The position numbers and the translations under genes are program-made. Positions 35,224-44,384 of a stretch of DNA of 64,000 nucleotides are shown in pieces. Position 1 is the stretch's first letter; each line of letters begins with the position of its first letter. The stretch lies in the NCBI RefSeq assembly GCF_002863305.2, contig NZ_CP136962.1, positions 124,001 through 188,000 of the forward strand, given 5' to 3'. The DNA is from Neisseria perflava (GTDB lineage Bacteria > Pseudomonadota > Gammaproteobacteria > Burkholderiales > Neisseriaceae). The notes below the pieces were generated by a model. It had not been told where the DNA came from, did no database searches, and was given only the letters and a program-made list of their open reading frames with translations.

Positions 35224-35700
35224 TTAAATATATTGCACGGCAATGATGTCATATTCACGCACGCCACCGGGTGCTTGAACTTCTGCAATATCGCCTTCTT
35301 CTTTGCCGATTAGGGCACGGGCAATGGGGGAGCCAACGTAGATTTTGCGTTCTTTGATGTCTGCTTCATCTTCACCGACGATTTGGTAGGTAACTTGTTC
35401 TTCAGTTTCCAAATCTTCCAGTGTCACAGTTGTGCCGAATACGATTTTGCCTTCGGCGTGGATTTCGGCAGGGTTGATGATGTGCGCCATAGAGAGTTTG
35501 TGTTCCAACTCGGCGATGCGGCCTTCGATAAAGCCTTGACGCTCTTTGGCGGCTTCGTATTCTGCGTTTTCAGACAAGTCGCCGTGCGAACGTGCTTCGG
35601 CGATGGCTTCAATGACTTCTGGGCGTGCTACGCTTTTGAGGTGTTGAAGTTCTTGTTTCAACAATTCTGCACCACGGACGGTCAAAGGGATTTTTTGCAT
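35224..35700 (-). CDS. greA: Transcription elongation factor GreA
   Basis: 158 residues from ATG 35700, preceded by GGAGAACTCA; the frame is open four codons further to 35712 but the family begins MQKIPLT. GreA stimulates transcript cleavage by stalled RNA polymerase. The N-terminal coiled coil carries [20 protein letters not shown] with the acidic tip (D and E), and the C-terminal FKBP-like domain follows ([16 protein letters not shown]). Leader: a promoter near 35828-35855 and a terminator-type hairpin at 35781-35803 lie upstream, suggesting attenuation. Confidence 0.97.
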   Translation of the reverse strand: MQKIPLTVRGAELLKQELQHLKSVARPEVIEAIAEARSHGDLSENAEYEAAKERQGFIEGRIAELEHKLSMAHIINPAEIHAEGKIVFGTTVTLEDLETEEQVTYQIVGEDEADIKERKIYVGSPIARALIGKEEGDIAEVQAPGGVREYDIIAVQYI

Positions 35701-35764
35701 TGAGTTCTCCATGAAAGCATGATGATGCTTTTAAAATTTTATCCGGCCACGCGCGGTAGCCGGA

Positions 35765-35803
35765 TTGGAAATAAAAATACAAGCCGCCAAAGCTTGGCGG
35801 CTT
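35765..35803 (-). terminator. Terminator hairpin in the greA leader
   Basis: AAGCCGCCAAAGCTTGGCGGCTT is an almost perfect palindrome (10-bp stem), and on the minus strand is followed by TGTATTTTTATTT. It stands about 65 bases before the greA start and 18 bases after the predicted transcription start. Confidence 0.8.
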
Positions 35804-35827
35804 GATGAATAAATAAGTAATGCCTGT

Positions 35828-35855
35828 ATTCTACCAAATTCTGCCGAAACCGCAA
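35828..35855 (-). promoter_or_regulatory. Predicted greA promoter
   Basis: On the minus strand: TTGCGG (35855-35850), a 16-base spacer and TAGAAT (35833-35828). It would start RNA near 35821. Confidence 0.65.
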
Positions 35856-36000
35856 TGATTAAAACGGATTTTCAGTAAAGTGTTGTTTTCTGTTCTATTT
35901 TGTTTTTTCAGACGGCCTGAAAACTAAATATTGAAGTATTTCAAAGCCTCATCGGAAAAACGGTTTCTTAAATGAATGTTTTTGATTAAAATGTCTGATG

Positions 36001-36018
36001 CTAATTCGTAATAATTAG
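36001..36018. promoter_or_regulatory. Inverted repeat upstream of the PepSY membrane gene, possible Fur box
   Basis: CTAATTCGTAATAATTAG has 6-bp complementary arms, is AT-rich, and lies 28 bases before the start codon. It partly resembles the Fur consensus. Iron control is inferred. Confidence 0.4.
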
Positions 36019-36045
36019 TCTGCTTTAACTATATAAAGAGAATAT

Positions 36046-37455
36046 ATGGAAACAAAACCAACTTCCCAAAATGAACAACAGGCTAGCCGCCGTTATTTGA
36101 CTGTTTGGCGATGGCATTTTTATGCCGGACTTTTGGTTGCGCCGTTTTTAACCCTGCTCGCTGTTACAGGGTTGGGAATGCTGCTATTTGCCAATATCAC
36201 CGGTAAAGAGGGCGAACGCATACATGTTACGCCGCAGGCAGTGGTTCAGCCTTTGTCGGCTCAGGCTGAAGCTGCCAGACAGTTTGTGAATCCGGAAACT
36301 GCCTCTGTGGTGCAATATATTGCGCCGCGCGCAGATGATATGGTTGCCGTATTCCGCGTGAACAATGACGATAAAGCCACTATGGTTGCTGTTGATCCCT
36401 ATACGGCAAAAGTCGTGAACACGATGCCGCGCGGTCAAGGCTGGTATCACACGATGGATGAAATCCACGGCGATATTATGATTGGGGCGACAGGGGACTA
36501 CCTGTTGGAAACCGCTGCGTCGCTAACCATCATCATGATTGTGACCGGTATTTATTTGTGGTGGGTAAAACAGCGTAGTCTGAAGGCTGTTTTTTTGCCT
36601 AAAGCAGGCAAAGGTCGTTCTTGGTGGCGCAACCTACACGGTGCATTTGGCTCTTGGGTTTCTTTGATTTTGCTGCTGTTCTGTTTGTCTGGTATTGCTT
36701 GGGCAGGTATTTGGGGTGGTAAGGCTGTGCAGGCATGGAGTCAATTCCCAGCCGGCAAATGGGGTGTGGAGCCTAACCCGGTATCTTCCGTGCTAACCCA
36801 TGGTGATGTGTTGAATGATGGCAAATCCAAAGAAGTGCCGTGGATTTTAGAGCTGACGCCTATGCCGGTTTCCGGTACGACACTGGGCGAAAACGGCATT
36901 AATCCAAGTGAACCGATGACTTTGGAAACGGTTGACCGCTTTGCACGCGAAATTGGCTTTAAAGGCCGCTATCAGTTGAACCTGCCTAAAGGCGAAACCG
37001 GCGTATGGACGCTGTCGCAAGACTCAATGAGCTACGATATGGTTAGTCCGACCGCCGACCGTACGGTACACATTGATCAATACAGTGGCAAAATCCTGGC
37101 TGATATTCATTTTGACGATTACAACTGGTTTGGCAAGTTCATGGCGGCAAGCATTGCTTTGCATATGGGTACGCTGGGTTGGTGGAGCGTGTTGGCGAAT
37201 GTTGTGTTTTGCCTGGCGATTATTTTTATCTGTGTCAGCGGCTGTGTGATGTGGTGGAAACGCCGTCCTTCGGAAGCGCGAGGTTTAATTCCTCCTGCAC
37301 AGAAAATCAAATTGCCGGTATGGTGGGCAATGGCTGTGCCACTGCTGATTTTGGCTGTGATTTTTCCAACAGCCATTGCCGCAATCGCTGTTATTTGGAT
37401 TTTGGATACACTGTTGTTGTCGCGTATCCCGGCATTGGCGGGATGGTTTAAATAA
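36046..37455 (+). CDS. PepSY-associated inner-membrane protein (PiuB-like)
   Basis: 469 residues with four main membrane helices: about 22-45, 155-178, 200-225 and 360-395, plus a C-terminal hydrophobic stretch (about 420-465). The PepSY_TM layout is clear: WRWHFYAGLLVAPFLTLLAVTG, a PepSY-like periplasmic part, and WWRNLHGAFGSWVSLILLLFCLSG with conserved His-Gly. Proteins of this family are linked to iron or siderophore uptake, where conserved His residues in the helices may bind heme or move electrons for ferric reduction. An AT-rich inverted repeat upstream could be a Fur site. Exact substrate unknown. Confidence 0.85.
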   Translation: METKPTSQNEQQASRRYLTVWRWHFYAGLLVAPFLTLLAVTGLGMLLFANITGKEGERIHVTPQAVVQPLSAQAEAARQFVNPETASVVQYIAPRADDMVAVFRVNNDDKATMVAVDPYTAKVVNTMPRGQGWYHTMDEIHGDIMIGATGDYLLETAASLTIIMIVTGIYLWWVKQRSLKAVFLPKAGKGRSWWRNLHGAFGSWVSLILLLFCLSGIAWAGIWGGKAVQAWSQFPAGKWGVEPNPVSSVLTHGDVLNDGKSKEVPWILELTPMPVSGTTLGENGINPSEPMTLETVDRFAREIGFKGRYQLNLPKGETGVWTLSQDSMSYDMVSPTADRTVHIDQYSGKILADIHFDDYNWFGKFMAASIALHMGTLGWWSVLANVVFCLAIIFICVSGCVMWWKRRPSEARGLIPPAQKIKLPVWWAMAVPLLILAVIFPTAIAAIAVIWILDTLLLSRIPALAGWFK

Positions 37456-37470
37456 CTGTCTGATGTAATT

Positions 37471-37511
37471 CAAGGCCGTCTGAATCTTTTATTTCAGACG
37501 GCCTTTTTTAT
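37471..37511 (+). terminator. Terminator of the PepSY membrane gene
   Basis: AAGGCCGTCTGAA and TTTCAGACGGCCTTTTTT form an uptake-sequence stem with a T-run. Confidence 0.9.
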
Positions 37512-37621
37512 AAAGGTCAAAAGTAGGGGGTTATGATTCTGTTTAAGTTTATGCGTGAGATGGGAATTGTGATTGGCTTACAGGATTGTGTAAGAAAGAC
37601 GAGGAGATCTTGTATAAAAAC

Positions 37622-37653
37622 AAAAAACCCACTTCATTGAAGTGGGTTTTTGA
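37622..37653. terminator. Terminator of the rpsP-rimM-trmD-rplS operon
   Basis: AAAAACCCACTTCA pairs with TGAAGTGGGTTTTT; T-runs on both strands. The 37512-37621 gap holds no gene. Confidence 0.9.
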
Positions 37654-37662
37654 TAAAATTGA

Positions 37663-38028
37663 TTAGCCTTTGCGAGCAGGCAATTTTTCTTTAATACGGG
37701 CTGCTTTACCGGTCAGGCCACGCAAGTAGTACAGTTTAGCGCGACGTACGTCACCACGGCGTTTAACTTCGATTTTTTCTACGGTAGGAGAGTACAGTTG
37801 GAAAGTACGTTCTACACCTTCGCCGCTAGAGATTTTGCGAACGATGAAGTTGCTGTTCAGGCCACGGTTGCGGCGGGCGATAACCACACCTTCGTATGCT
37901 TGCAGACGGCTGCGAGAACCCTCAACCACGCGTACAGATACGACAACGGTGTCGCCTGGAGCGAATTCAGGGATTTCTTTGTTCAAGCGAGCGATTTCTT
38001 CTTGCTCTAATTGTTGAATCAAGTTCAT
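37663..38028 (-). CDS. rplS: 50S ribosomal protein L19
   Basis: 121 residues, normal length. The [27 protein letters not shown] beta-barrel and [33 protein letters not shown] are characteristic (quoted here only to mark the region; key parts are FPGD-like PGDTV and the C-terminal RRAKLYYLR). It lies at the 30S-50S interface. Last gene of the rpsP-rimM-trmD-rplS operon, 14 bases after trmD. Confidence 0.98.
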   Translation of the reverse strand: MNLIQQLEQEEIARLNKEIPEFAPGDTVVVSVRVVEGSRSRLQAYEGVVIARRNRGLNSNFIVRKISSGEGVERTFQLYSPTVEKIEVKRRGDVRRAKLYYLRGLTGKAARIKEKLPARKG

Positions 38029-38042
38029 TTGTTTTTCCTAAG

Positions 38043-38792
38043 TTATGATTGGATTTCCTGTTGCTCTTGCAAGATTTCTTTTAAGAGGCGGGATTCCTTT
38101 GGGATTAAACTGCGCTTTTCCAGTAAATCGGGTCGGCGCTCTAAAGTGCGTCGCAGCGATTGTTTTAATCGCCACTCAGCAATCAAGCCATGATTTCCTG
38201 AGCGTAAGACCTTAGGAACCATCATGCCTTGGAATTCTACGGGTTTGGTGTAATGAGGACAGTCTAAAAGGCCGTCTGAAAATGAGTCTTGTTCGGCTGA
38301 CTGTATATCGCCCAATACACCCGGTACCAATCTTAAGACGGCATCCATCAACATCATGGCGGGTAATTCACCGCCCGAAACAACAAAGTCGCCAATGCTG
38401 ATTTCTTCGTCCACACTGCGTTGCAACAGTCTTTCATCTATGCCTTCATAGCGTCCGCATAGAAGGATAAGATGGGGCAGTTTGGCAAGTTCTGCAGCCT
38501 TTTTGTGTGTCAGCGGCTGACCTTGCGGACTGAGATAAATTACTTTGGCAGGTTTTTGCGAGTTTGTTTTAGCTTCTTCAATTGCCGCTTGAAGCGGCGG
38601 CGCCATCATAATCATTCCCGGGCCGCCTCCGAAGGGGCGATCATCGATATAGCCAAGTTTGTTGTCGGCAAATTTTCGGGGATTAATGGCTTGAAACTGC
38701 CAAAGGTTTTGTTTTCTTGCCCTGCCTGTAACGCCATATTCGACAATGCTGTCGAACATCTCTGGAAAAATGGTGATGGCTTGAATCAGCAT
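38043..38792 (-). CDS. trmD: tRNA (guanine-37-N1)-methyltransferase
   Basis: 249 residues. SPOUT-class trefoil-knot enzyme that methylates G37 of tRNAs to prevent frameshifting. Seen: the N-terminal [40 protein letters not shown], and the knot segments [13 protein letters not shown] and [21 protein letters not shown]. Its ATG overlaps the rimM stop by one base (TGATG), so translation is probably coupled. An uptake sequence is embedded in the frame. Confidence 0.98.
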   Translation of the reverse strand: MLIQAITIFPEMFDSIVEYGVTGRARKQNLWQFQAINPRKFADNKLGYIDDRPFGGGPGMIMMAPPLQAAIEEAKTNSQKPAKVIYLSPQGQPLTHKKAAELAKLPHLILLCGRYEGIDERLLQRSVDEEISIGDFVVSGGELPAMMLMDAVLRLVPGVLGDIQSAEQDSFSDGLLDCPHYTKPVEFQGMMVPKVLRSGNHGLIAEWRLKQSLRRTLERRPDLLEKRSLIPKESRLLKEILQEQQEIQS

Positions 38793-39301
38793 CAGTAGTC
38801 CAAACCCCAGTCGGCGATAATGGTTTTGCTGTCGGTATCGACAGATTCGATATAGTTGGAGACGAAGGGAATCAGGATTTGCCCGTGTTCGCCTTTAATC
38901 ATCAAAACATCATTGGCACCGGTTTCCATCAGGTTGCTGACTTTGCCGAGGACGATGTTTTCTTTGTTGATGACGGTCATGCCGACTAAATCTGCCCAGT
39001 AGTATTCGTCTTCCTCAGTAGGGGCGAATGACTCTCTGGGAATTTCGATGGTATAGCCGCGCAAGGCAAATGCTTGATCGCGATCGTCTATACCTTCAAA
39101 TTTGACCTGAAGTTCGCCATTGACAATTTTACCTGCCTCAAGCGTGACATTCAGGGTTTTGCCATCCTTGCACAACTGCCACTCGGGGTAGTCCAGCAGG
39201 CTGTCGGTGTATTCGGTATTGGCGGCAATTTTAAGCCAGCCTTTAATGCCGAATACGCCTTTGATGTAGCCCATGGCTACCCGTTTTTGAGTGTCTGTCA
39301 T
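38792..39301 (-). CDS. rimM: 16S rRNA processing factor RimM
   Basis: 169 residues, normal length. Assists maturation of the 30S head and binds S19. The N-terminal RimM domain begins with [16 protein letters not shown], and a PRC-barrel domain occupies the C-terminal half ([40 protein letters not shown]). Its stop codon overlaps the trmD start, and rpsP ends 15 bases upstream, as in most bacteria. Confidence 0.97.
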   Translation of the reverse strand: MTDTQKRVAMGYIKGVFGIKGWLKIAANTEYTDSLLDYPEWQLCKDGKTLNVTLEAGKIVNGELQVKFEGIDDRDQAFALRGYTIEIPRESFAPTEEDEYYWADLVGMTVINKENIVLGKVSNLMETGANDVLMIKGEHGQILIPFVSNYIESVDTDSKTIIADWGLDY

Positions 39302-39316
39302 GGTCGTTTCAGCTGA

Positions 39317-39565
39317 TTAAGCAGCGATTTTTTGCTCTTTAATCAGTTTGGCAACTGCATCGCTAACCTTCGCGCCTTGAGCGACCCAGTGGTTGATGCG
39401 GTCAGCGTCGAAACGTACACGTTCTTGTTTTTCGTTGGCAACGGGGTTGTAGAAACCTACGCGCTCGATGAAGCGACCGTCACGACGGTTGCGAGAGTCA
39501 GTTACGACTACGTTGAAGAAAGGGCGGTGTTTTGAGCCGCCGCGAGCCAAACGGATAACTACCAT
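39317..39565 (-). CDS. rpsP: 30S ribosomal protein S16
   Basis: 82 residues, normal length. [20 protein letters not shown] near the N-terminus and [10 protein letters not shown] are family signatures. First gene of the conserved rpsP-rimM-trmD-rplS operon, with ribosome site AAAAGGACT. Confidence 0.98.
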   Translation of the reverse strand: MVVIRLARGGSKHRPFFNVVVTDSRNRRDGRFIERVGFYNPVANEKQERVRFDADRINHWVAQGAKVSDAVAKLIKEQKIAA

Positions 39566-39640
39566 TTTGAGTCCTTTTGAAAAATGCGGATATATAGAAA
39601 CCGCTAATTTTAGGATATTTCACACGGGTTATGCAAGTTT

Positions 39641-42031
39641 TTATTTGTTTTTGTTGCTGTTTTGCCATGCGTTCAGATCGAGGCTTGCTTGATACAGTCC
39701 GCGGTCGGTTTCCGACGGGGCAACGGTAAATCCTGATTTTTCAGCGAGTTTGAGCATCGGTGTGTTTTCTTTGAGGATTTCCGCATTCATGGTTTGATAA
39801 CCTTGTTGTGTGGCAGTTTGGATAATGAGGCTCATCATTTTGCCGGCCAAGCCGGTTTTGCGGGCTTCGGCAGCCAATGTAATGCCGAACTCGCATTCGT
39901 TGCGATTGATGCGGCTGTAACGGCTGACTGCGATGATACGGCCGTCTGAAGCGAAGGCGGCCCATGCGCATTCGTTATGGAAATCGGGGCGGGTCAGCCG
40001 TGCGAGTGTGGGCTGCGGCAATTCGTTGGTGTGGGTCATGAAGCGCGTATAGCGGTCGGCCGCGGGTAATTGACGGACAAATTTTTGTTTGGCTTCGGCA
40101 TCTTCAGGCTCTAGTGCGCGAATGTGCAGGGTGTTGCCGTCGGGTAGAGTGAATGTGTCGGTTTGGTTCGGGTAGGGGGCGAGTACGTTTTGTATTTCGG
40201 GCGTTTCGGTTTTAGGATGCAGCAGTTCGGACGCGGCTTCGCCGGTGTTGCGTAGAAACTCGGCTGCGGCCGGATTTTTTTGTTGGAGGTAGGCGGCGGC
40301 ACTTTGCATTTTGGCGGCGGCCTGTTCTAAGGTTTGGACGGCTTTTTTGGGGATTTTGGTTGTCGGCGCGGCTGGTTTTTCCACAATTTCGGGAATGATG
40401 GTGCTGCTGTATTGGCTGCCGTTGTAGTTGAGGATGATGTCGCCGATATGCTGATTGTTGTGGATAAGCGTGTTTAGGGAATGCAGGAATTGATTGAGAA
40501 CGGAAGTATTGTCAAGTTTTGCAAATTGGCTTAAACGCTGGATATCGAGCGTGGTAAAGAGCGGTAATGCGGCTTGGGTTTGGCCGTTGTAATGGGCGGT
40601 AAGGATATTGCCGTAAATGGGATGACGGCTGAATCGGAATTGAACGGCATTATGCTTTTGGGTTTGGCACGGAGGCAGGTACAGGGCCTCTGCCATCAGC
40701 TCGGTTTGACCGGATGCAATGGCTTTATCGATACTTTTGTTTTTAGGCGTTTTCAGACGGCCTGTTTTGGCCGGGGCGGGGGTGTTTTGCGCTTGTTGCA
40801 AACAGGCGGTTTGATTGCGGAAATAAAGTGTCAGCAAGGCTTCTTCCGGGGTGTTGAACCGGGTCAGGCCGTCTGAAAAACGATGGCTGATGAGAATGGG
40901 CTTGCTGGTTTTTTGTGCTAAGTTATTCAGTGTTTGATGAATGCCGTACGCATCTGGTGTGTCCGGCGAAATAATGCCGAGCAGGGCTTGGGTGTGCGGA
41001 TTTTGCAATTGTTCGAGTGCCAGGCGGTGGATGCGTGCGGGCGTGGGGTCGCTGCCGATGCAGCCTTGTTGGATGGATGGTGCGTCGGTTGGGAGGTTGA
41101 GGGTCAATTGGCAGGCATCGGCGGTGCTGCGCAGCCATTCTATCGGCGTATCGGACAAAATAGTGGGATGGGTAATGACGGGAATGCCGGAAAGATGGGC
41201 TTTTAAGGCTGCTTCGAGTTCGTTGATATTGAATACCGGCAGGAAGTTGCAATGGCGGCTGAGGCTGTGTAGGACGGCTTTGTCTGTGTCGTTGGTATGG
41301 TGTGTGGACAACAGGATAAGCGGGGTGTGGCGTGTAAAGTGTCGGATGGCGCTGAACAGCTCGCGTTGGTTTTCGGCCGGATTGTAGTGGATGACGGCAA
41401 CTTTGGTATGGCGGTTGTGGCCGAAGCGGTTGAGCCAGTCGGCGGAGGTGGTGGGGCTTAGGTTGTAGTTGAGGCTGATGTGGCGCGATACGCCTTGATG
41501 CATTGTGTTCAGCAGGTGGTTGATGTTGCGGCTGACAGTGCTGTGGCCGGTAAGTAATGCGATATGGCCGGCCGGATAGTCGGCTTGGGTGCCGATATTG
41601 AGATTGAGTGAGGGAAGTTGGACGCCTGCGCTGTTACATACGCTAATGTTTAATTCGTCGCCGTGATATTTTTGAATGATGGAACGGGCGTTTTTGCAGG
41701 ATTCGGGCGGCAGGTTTTCCCAATCTTGGATCAGGATAATGTGGCGCAGGCCTTTTTTGCGGCAGGCTTTGAACAGTGTGTCGTAATGGTCGTGCGGGAT
41801 GACGGCGACAACTAAGTCGGCCTGGCCTGGAATTTTGCTGAGGCTGGAGTAGGAAGGGAGGCCGGCGACGCTGCTGTGGCGGAGATTGACGGGCGTGATT
41901 TTGCCTTGATATGAGGAACCGAGCAGGTGGCTGAAAATGCGTTCACCAAGGCTGTGCGGACGTTCGCTGGCGCCGACAAGGATGATGTGTTCGGGCATGA
42001 AGAAGTAGCCGGTTTGGACGGTTGCATTCAT
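39641..42031 (-). CDS. PatZ-like protein: degenerate NDP-forming acyl-CoA synthetase fused to a GNAT acetyltransferase
   Basis: 796 residues, shorter than enterobacterial PatZ (about 880). Residues about 10-130 are a CoA-binding Rossmann domain (PEHIILVGASERPHSLGERI). Residues about 150-300 resemble the succinyl-CoA-ligase-like part. Residues about 430-545 seem to be a shortened, worn ATP-grasp region without clear nucleotide motifs. A linker rich in Ala, Gln and Lys follows, then a complete GNAT domain at about 640-785 (LHIRALEPEDAEAKQKFV; LAAEARKTGLAGKMM). In other bacteria such proteins acetylate lysines of metabolic enzymes. Acetyltransferase activity is likely; substrates are unknown. 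AAGGAACC precedes the ATG. Confidence 0.85.
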   Translation of the reverse strand: MNATVQTGYFFMPEHIILVGASERPHSLGERIFSHLLGSSYQGKITPVNLRHSSVAGLPSYSSLSKIPGQADLVVAVIPHDHYDTLFKACRKKGLRHIILIQDWENLPPESCKNARSIIQKYHGDELNISVCNSAGVQLPSLNLNIGTQADYPAGHIALLTGHSTVSRNINHLLNTMHQGVSRHISLNYNLSPTTSADWLNRFGHNRHTKVAVIHYNPAENQRELFSAIRHFTRHTPLILLSTHHTNDTDKAVLHSLSRHCNFLPVFNINELEAALKAHLSGIPVITHPTILSDTPIEWLRSTADACQLTLNLPTDAPSIQQGCIGSDPTPARIHRLALEQLQNPHTQALLGIISPDTPDAYGIHQTLNNLAQKTSKPILISHRFSDGLTRFNTPEEALLTLYFRNQTACLQQAQNTPAPAKTGRLKTPKNKSIDKAIASGQTELMAEALYLPPCQTQKHNAVQFRFSRHPIYGNILTAHYNGQTQAALPLFTTLDIQRLSQFAKLDNTSVLNQFLHSLNTLIHNNQHIGDIILNYNGSQYSSTIIPEIVEKPAAPTTKIPKKAVQTLEQAAAKMQSAAAYLQQKNPAAAEFLRNTGEAASELLHPKTETPEIQNVLAPYPNQTDTFTLPDGNTLHIRALEPEDAEAKQKFVRQLPAADRYTRFMTHTNELPQPTLARLTRPDFHNECAWAAFASDGRIIAVSRYSRINRNECEFGITLAAEARKTGLAGKMMSLIIQTATQQGYQTMNAEILKENTPMLKLAEKSGFTVAPSETDRGLYQASLDLNAWQNSNKNK

Positions 42032-42050
42032 GATGGTTCCTTATTTGTGT

Positions 42051-42087
42051 TTTGGGCCGTCTGAAAAGTTTCAGACGGCCTTATTTT
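42051..42087 (-). terminator. Uptake-sequence hairpin between misS and the PatZ-like gene
   Basis: GGGCCGTCTGAAAA pairs with TTTCAGACGGCC with T-rich flanks; it lies after misS on the minus strand and before the PatZ-like gene. Confidence 0.8.
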
Positions 42088-43484
42088 TAGGCTTCTTTTT
42101 TGTCTCCGGCTTTCTTTTTGGGAAGGATGAAACGCATCCTCAGGCCGTTGGGTTTGATATTTTCAGCAATGATTTTGCCGCAGTGCTGCTCCATGATGTG
42201 TTGCGTCAAGGCAAGTCCCAAGCCGGTACCGGGCTTGTGTGCGCTGGAGTCGGCACGATAAAAGGCGGTAAAAATATGCGGAAGCTGCATTTCATCGACC
42301 CCCGGGCCGTTGTCGGTAACATCGATAATCCAGTGTTTGCCGTCTTGTCCGATATGGGCCTGAATGGTACTGCCTTCCGGGCTGTAGTTGATGGCGTTGC
42401 GGATAACGTTGTCAAAGGCGCGGTACAGATAGCCTTCGTTGGCACTGATCACGGCATTTTCAGGGATTTTAGGGTCAATGCTCAGGGTAACGCTTTGATT
42501 GTTTTGGTGGGCAATGCTTTGGTTGTCCTCAATCAAGTTGGTCAGGAACGGAACGAGTTTGAGGTTTTCTTTTTCCAAAGGAATGTTGGAGGTCTCCAGG
42601 CGGGAGAGGGTCAATAATTCACCTACCAAAGTATCCATGCGCACCAGCTCGCCTTCAAGCCGCTTGAGGTATTGCTCTTGCTTTTGCGGCTGAGATTGAA
42701 TCAGGCCGACAATCGCCTGCATACGCGCCAGCGGCGAGCGCATTTCATGAGAAACGTGGTGGAGCAAATGACGCTCTTTGGCCACAAGTTTTTCAAGCTT
42801 TTCGGCCATTTTGTCGAACTGTACGGCAAGGTGGGACAATTCGTCGTCACGGTCATCAACTTGTTGGGAAATGCGGGTTTCGAGTTCGCCGTTGGCTACT
42901 CTGTCCATGCCGCCGCCAAGAATTTTAATGGGCTTGGTGATGTTGTTGGCAAGGATATATGCCATCAAGAGGCCGACGATGATGATGAAAGACAGAATGA
43001 TAAATTCGTGCCAAATAGGCGAGAGCGGCAGGCCGGGAATGAAGAGCGGGCTAGGGAGGCGTTGGGCTTGATGATTGTCCCAGCCTTTAATGAAGAAGAG
43101 GTATTCTTCGCCGAAACGGTCGTATTCGATGTGGGCTAAATCGGATTCGGGGTTGTTGATGGCAAAGATGCGGGCGCGTTCGATGGACAGGCTGTCGATA
43201 TTGCGGCCTAAAATATCTTTTTTATCGTCGCCGGTAATCACATAAACGGCATTGGAAACCGGATTGTTTTTCCATTCCGAAAGAATTTCGCGCGCACCGC
43301 TGTCTCCGCGCGAGTTAAACGCGGAGATGATGCTGCTCATCAATGTGGTTTCGATGGTGCGGCGTTGGTTGAATTGGTTTTCGGCGAGGGTGTTTTGTAC
43401 CAGCCAAAATGAAAAACTCGCCACAAAGATTGCGCAGACGATGACTGCGCAAAATGTGGCGAAGATGCGTTGAAACAGTTTCAT
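42087..43484 (-). CDS. misS: MisS sensor histidine kinase (CpxA-like)
   Basis: 465 residues. Two membrane helices (about 10-30 and 160-185) enclose a periplasmic sensor of about 130 residues. A HAMP domain (ANNITKPIKILGGGMDRVANG) follows, then the dimerisation box HHVSHEMRSPLARMQ with the phosphorylated His, and an ATPase domain with N-box (NVIRNAINYSPEG), DNGPGVDE and GTGLGLAL. In Neisseria MisS with MisR senses envelope stress and affects capsule, LOS and Dsb enzymes. It starts 15 bases after misR. Confidence 0.95.
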   Translation of the reverse strand: MKLFQRIFATFCAVIVCAIFVASFSFWLVQNTLAENQFNQRRTIETTLMSSIISAFNSRGDSGAREILSEWKNNPVSNAVYVITGDDKKDILGRNIDSLSIERARIFAINNPESDLAHIEYDRFGEEYLFFIKGWDNHQAQRLPSPLFIPGLPLSPIWHEFIILSFIIIVGLLMAYILANNITKPIKILGGGMDRVANGELETRISQQVDDRDDELSHLAVQFDKMAEKLEKLVAKERHLLHHVSHEMRSPLARMQAIVGLIQSQPQKQEQYLKRLEGELVRMDTLVGELLTLSRLETSNIPLEKENLKLVPFLTNLIEDNQSIAHQNNQSVTLSIDPKIPENAVISANEGYLYRAFDNVIRNAINYSPEGSTIQAHIGQDGKHWIIDVTDNGPGVDEMQLPHIFTAFYRADSSAHKPGTGLGLALTQHIMEQHCGKIIAENIKPNGLRMRFILPKKKAGDKKEA

Positions 43485-43499
43485 TGATCTGTTTAATCT

Positions 43500-44177
43500 T
43501 TAGTTTTTAACAAACAGGTAGCCTAAGCCGCGTACGGTTTGAATCAAGGAGGCATCGCCCAATTTGTGGCGGATGCTGGAGATATGTACGTCGATGCTGC
43601 GGTCAAATTTAGCCAGTTTGCGGTCGAGTGCCTCAATAGACAGGGTCTCTTTGCTGACGACTTGTCCGGCGTGGCGCATTAAAACTTCGAGCAGGTTGAA
43701 TTCGGTGCTGGTCAACTCGAGCGGAGTGTCTTTGATGCTGGCTTGGCGTTTGGCCGGGTACAAAACGACGTCGCTGACGGAAATGCTGTTAGGCGCGTTG
43801 TTTTGTTCGTTGCTGTGTTGCGCACGGCGCAGGATGGCGTTGATGCGGGCCAAGAGTTCGCGCGGTGTGCATGGTTTCGGTACGTAATCGTCCGCACCCA
43901 TTTCCAGACCGATGATGCGGTCGATGTCGTCGCCTTTCGCGGTCAGCATGATGATGGGTACGGTGCTTTGGGTGCGTACGTTTTTCAGTACGTCCAAACC
44001 GTTCATTTTAGGCATCATGGAGTCTAATACGACGACATCGTATTGTCCGGTCAGAATTTCTTGAACGCCGGCTTCGCCGTCGGGAACGCTATGAACGTTG
44101 AGGCCTTCGGCAGTCAGGTATTCGGTCAGCAATTCGGTCAAGAGAGCATCGTCATCTACGAGTAATACGCGACTCAT
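43500..44177 (-). CDS. misR: MisR response regulator (OmpR family)
   Basis: 225 residues. Receiver domain with the acidic pair in VDDDALL, phosphorylated Asp in VVVLDSMMPKMNG and Lys in LTAKGDD, then an OmpR-type winged helix (PLELTSTEFNLLEVLMRHAG; KFDRSIDVHISSIRHKLG). Pairs with MisS directly downstream. AAGGAAATTCC precedes the ATG. The gap 44178-44384 holds its upstream region and an uptake sequence near 44339, with no further gene. Confidence 0.96.
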   Translation of the reverse strand: MSRVLLVDDDALLTELLTEYLTAEGLNVHSVPDGEAGVQEILTGQYDVVVLDSMMPKMNGLDVLKNVRTQSTVPIIMLTAKGDDIDRIIGLEMGADDYVPKPCTPRELLARINAILRRAQHSNEQNNAPNSISVSDVVLYPAKRQASIKDTPLELTSTEFNLLEVLMRHAGQVVSKETLSIEALDRKLAKFDRSIDVHISSIRHKLGDASLIQTVRGLGYLFVKN

Positions 44178-44384
44178 GGAATTTCCTTTTCGTGATTGTA
44201 TGCGCCGCGGTACTAAATAGGCGGTGCGGCGCTTAAAATAGAGTTGTGTTCAATCTTAACATGCAATCTGCTTTTGTTGATAGCGTAATTTTCTGTGCTT
44301 TTGCGCTTTTTTGCATAGAAACTCGCTGCTCTTTACATTTTCAGACGGCCTGTAAGGACAAACTGACAATTGGGCGTGTTTTGT

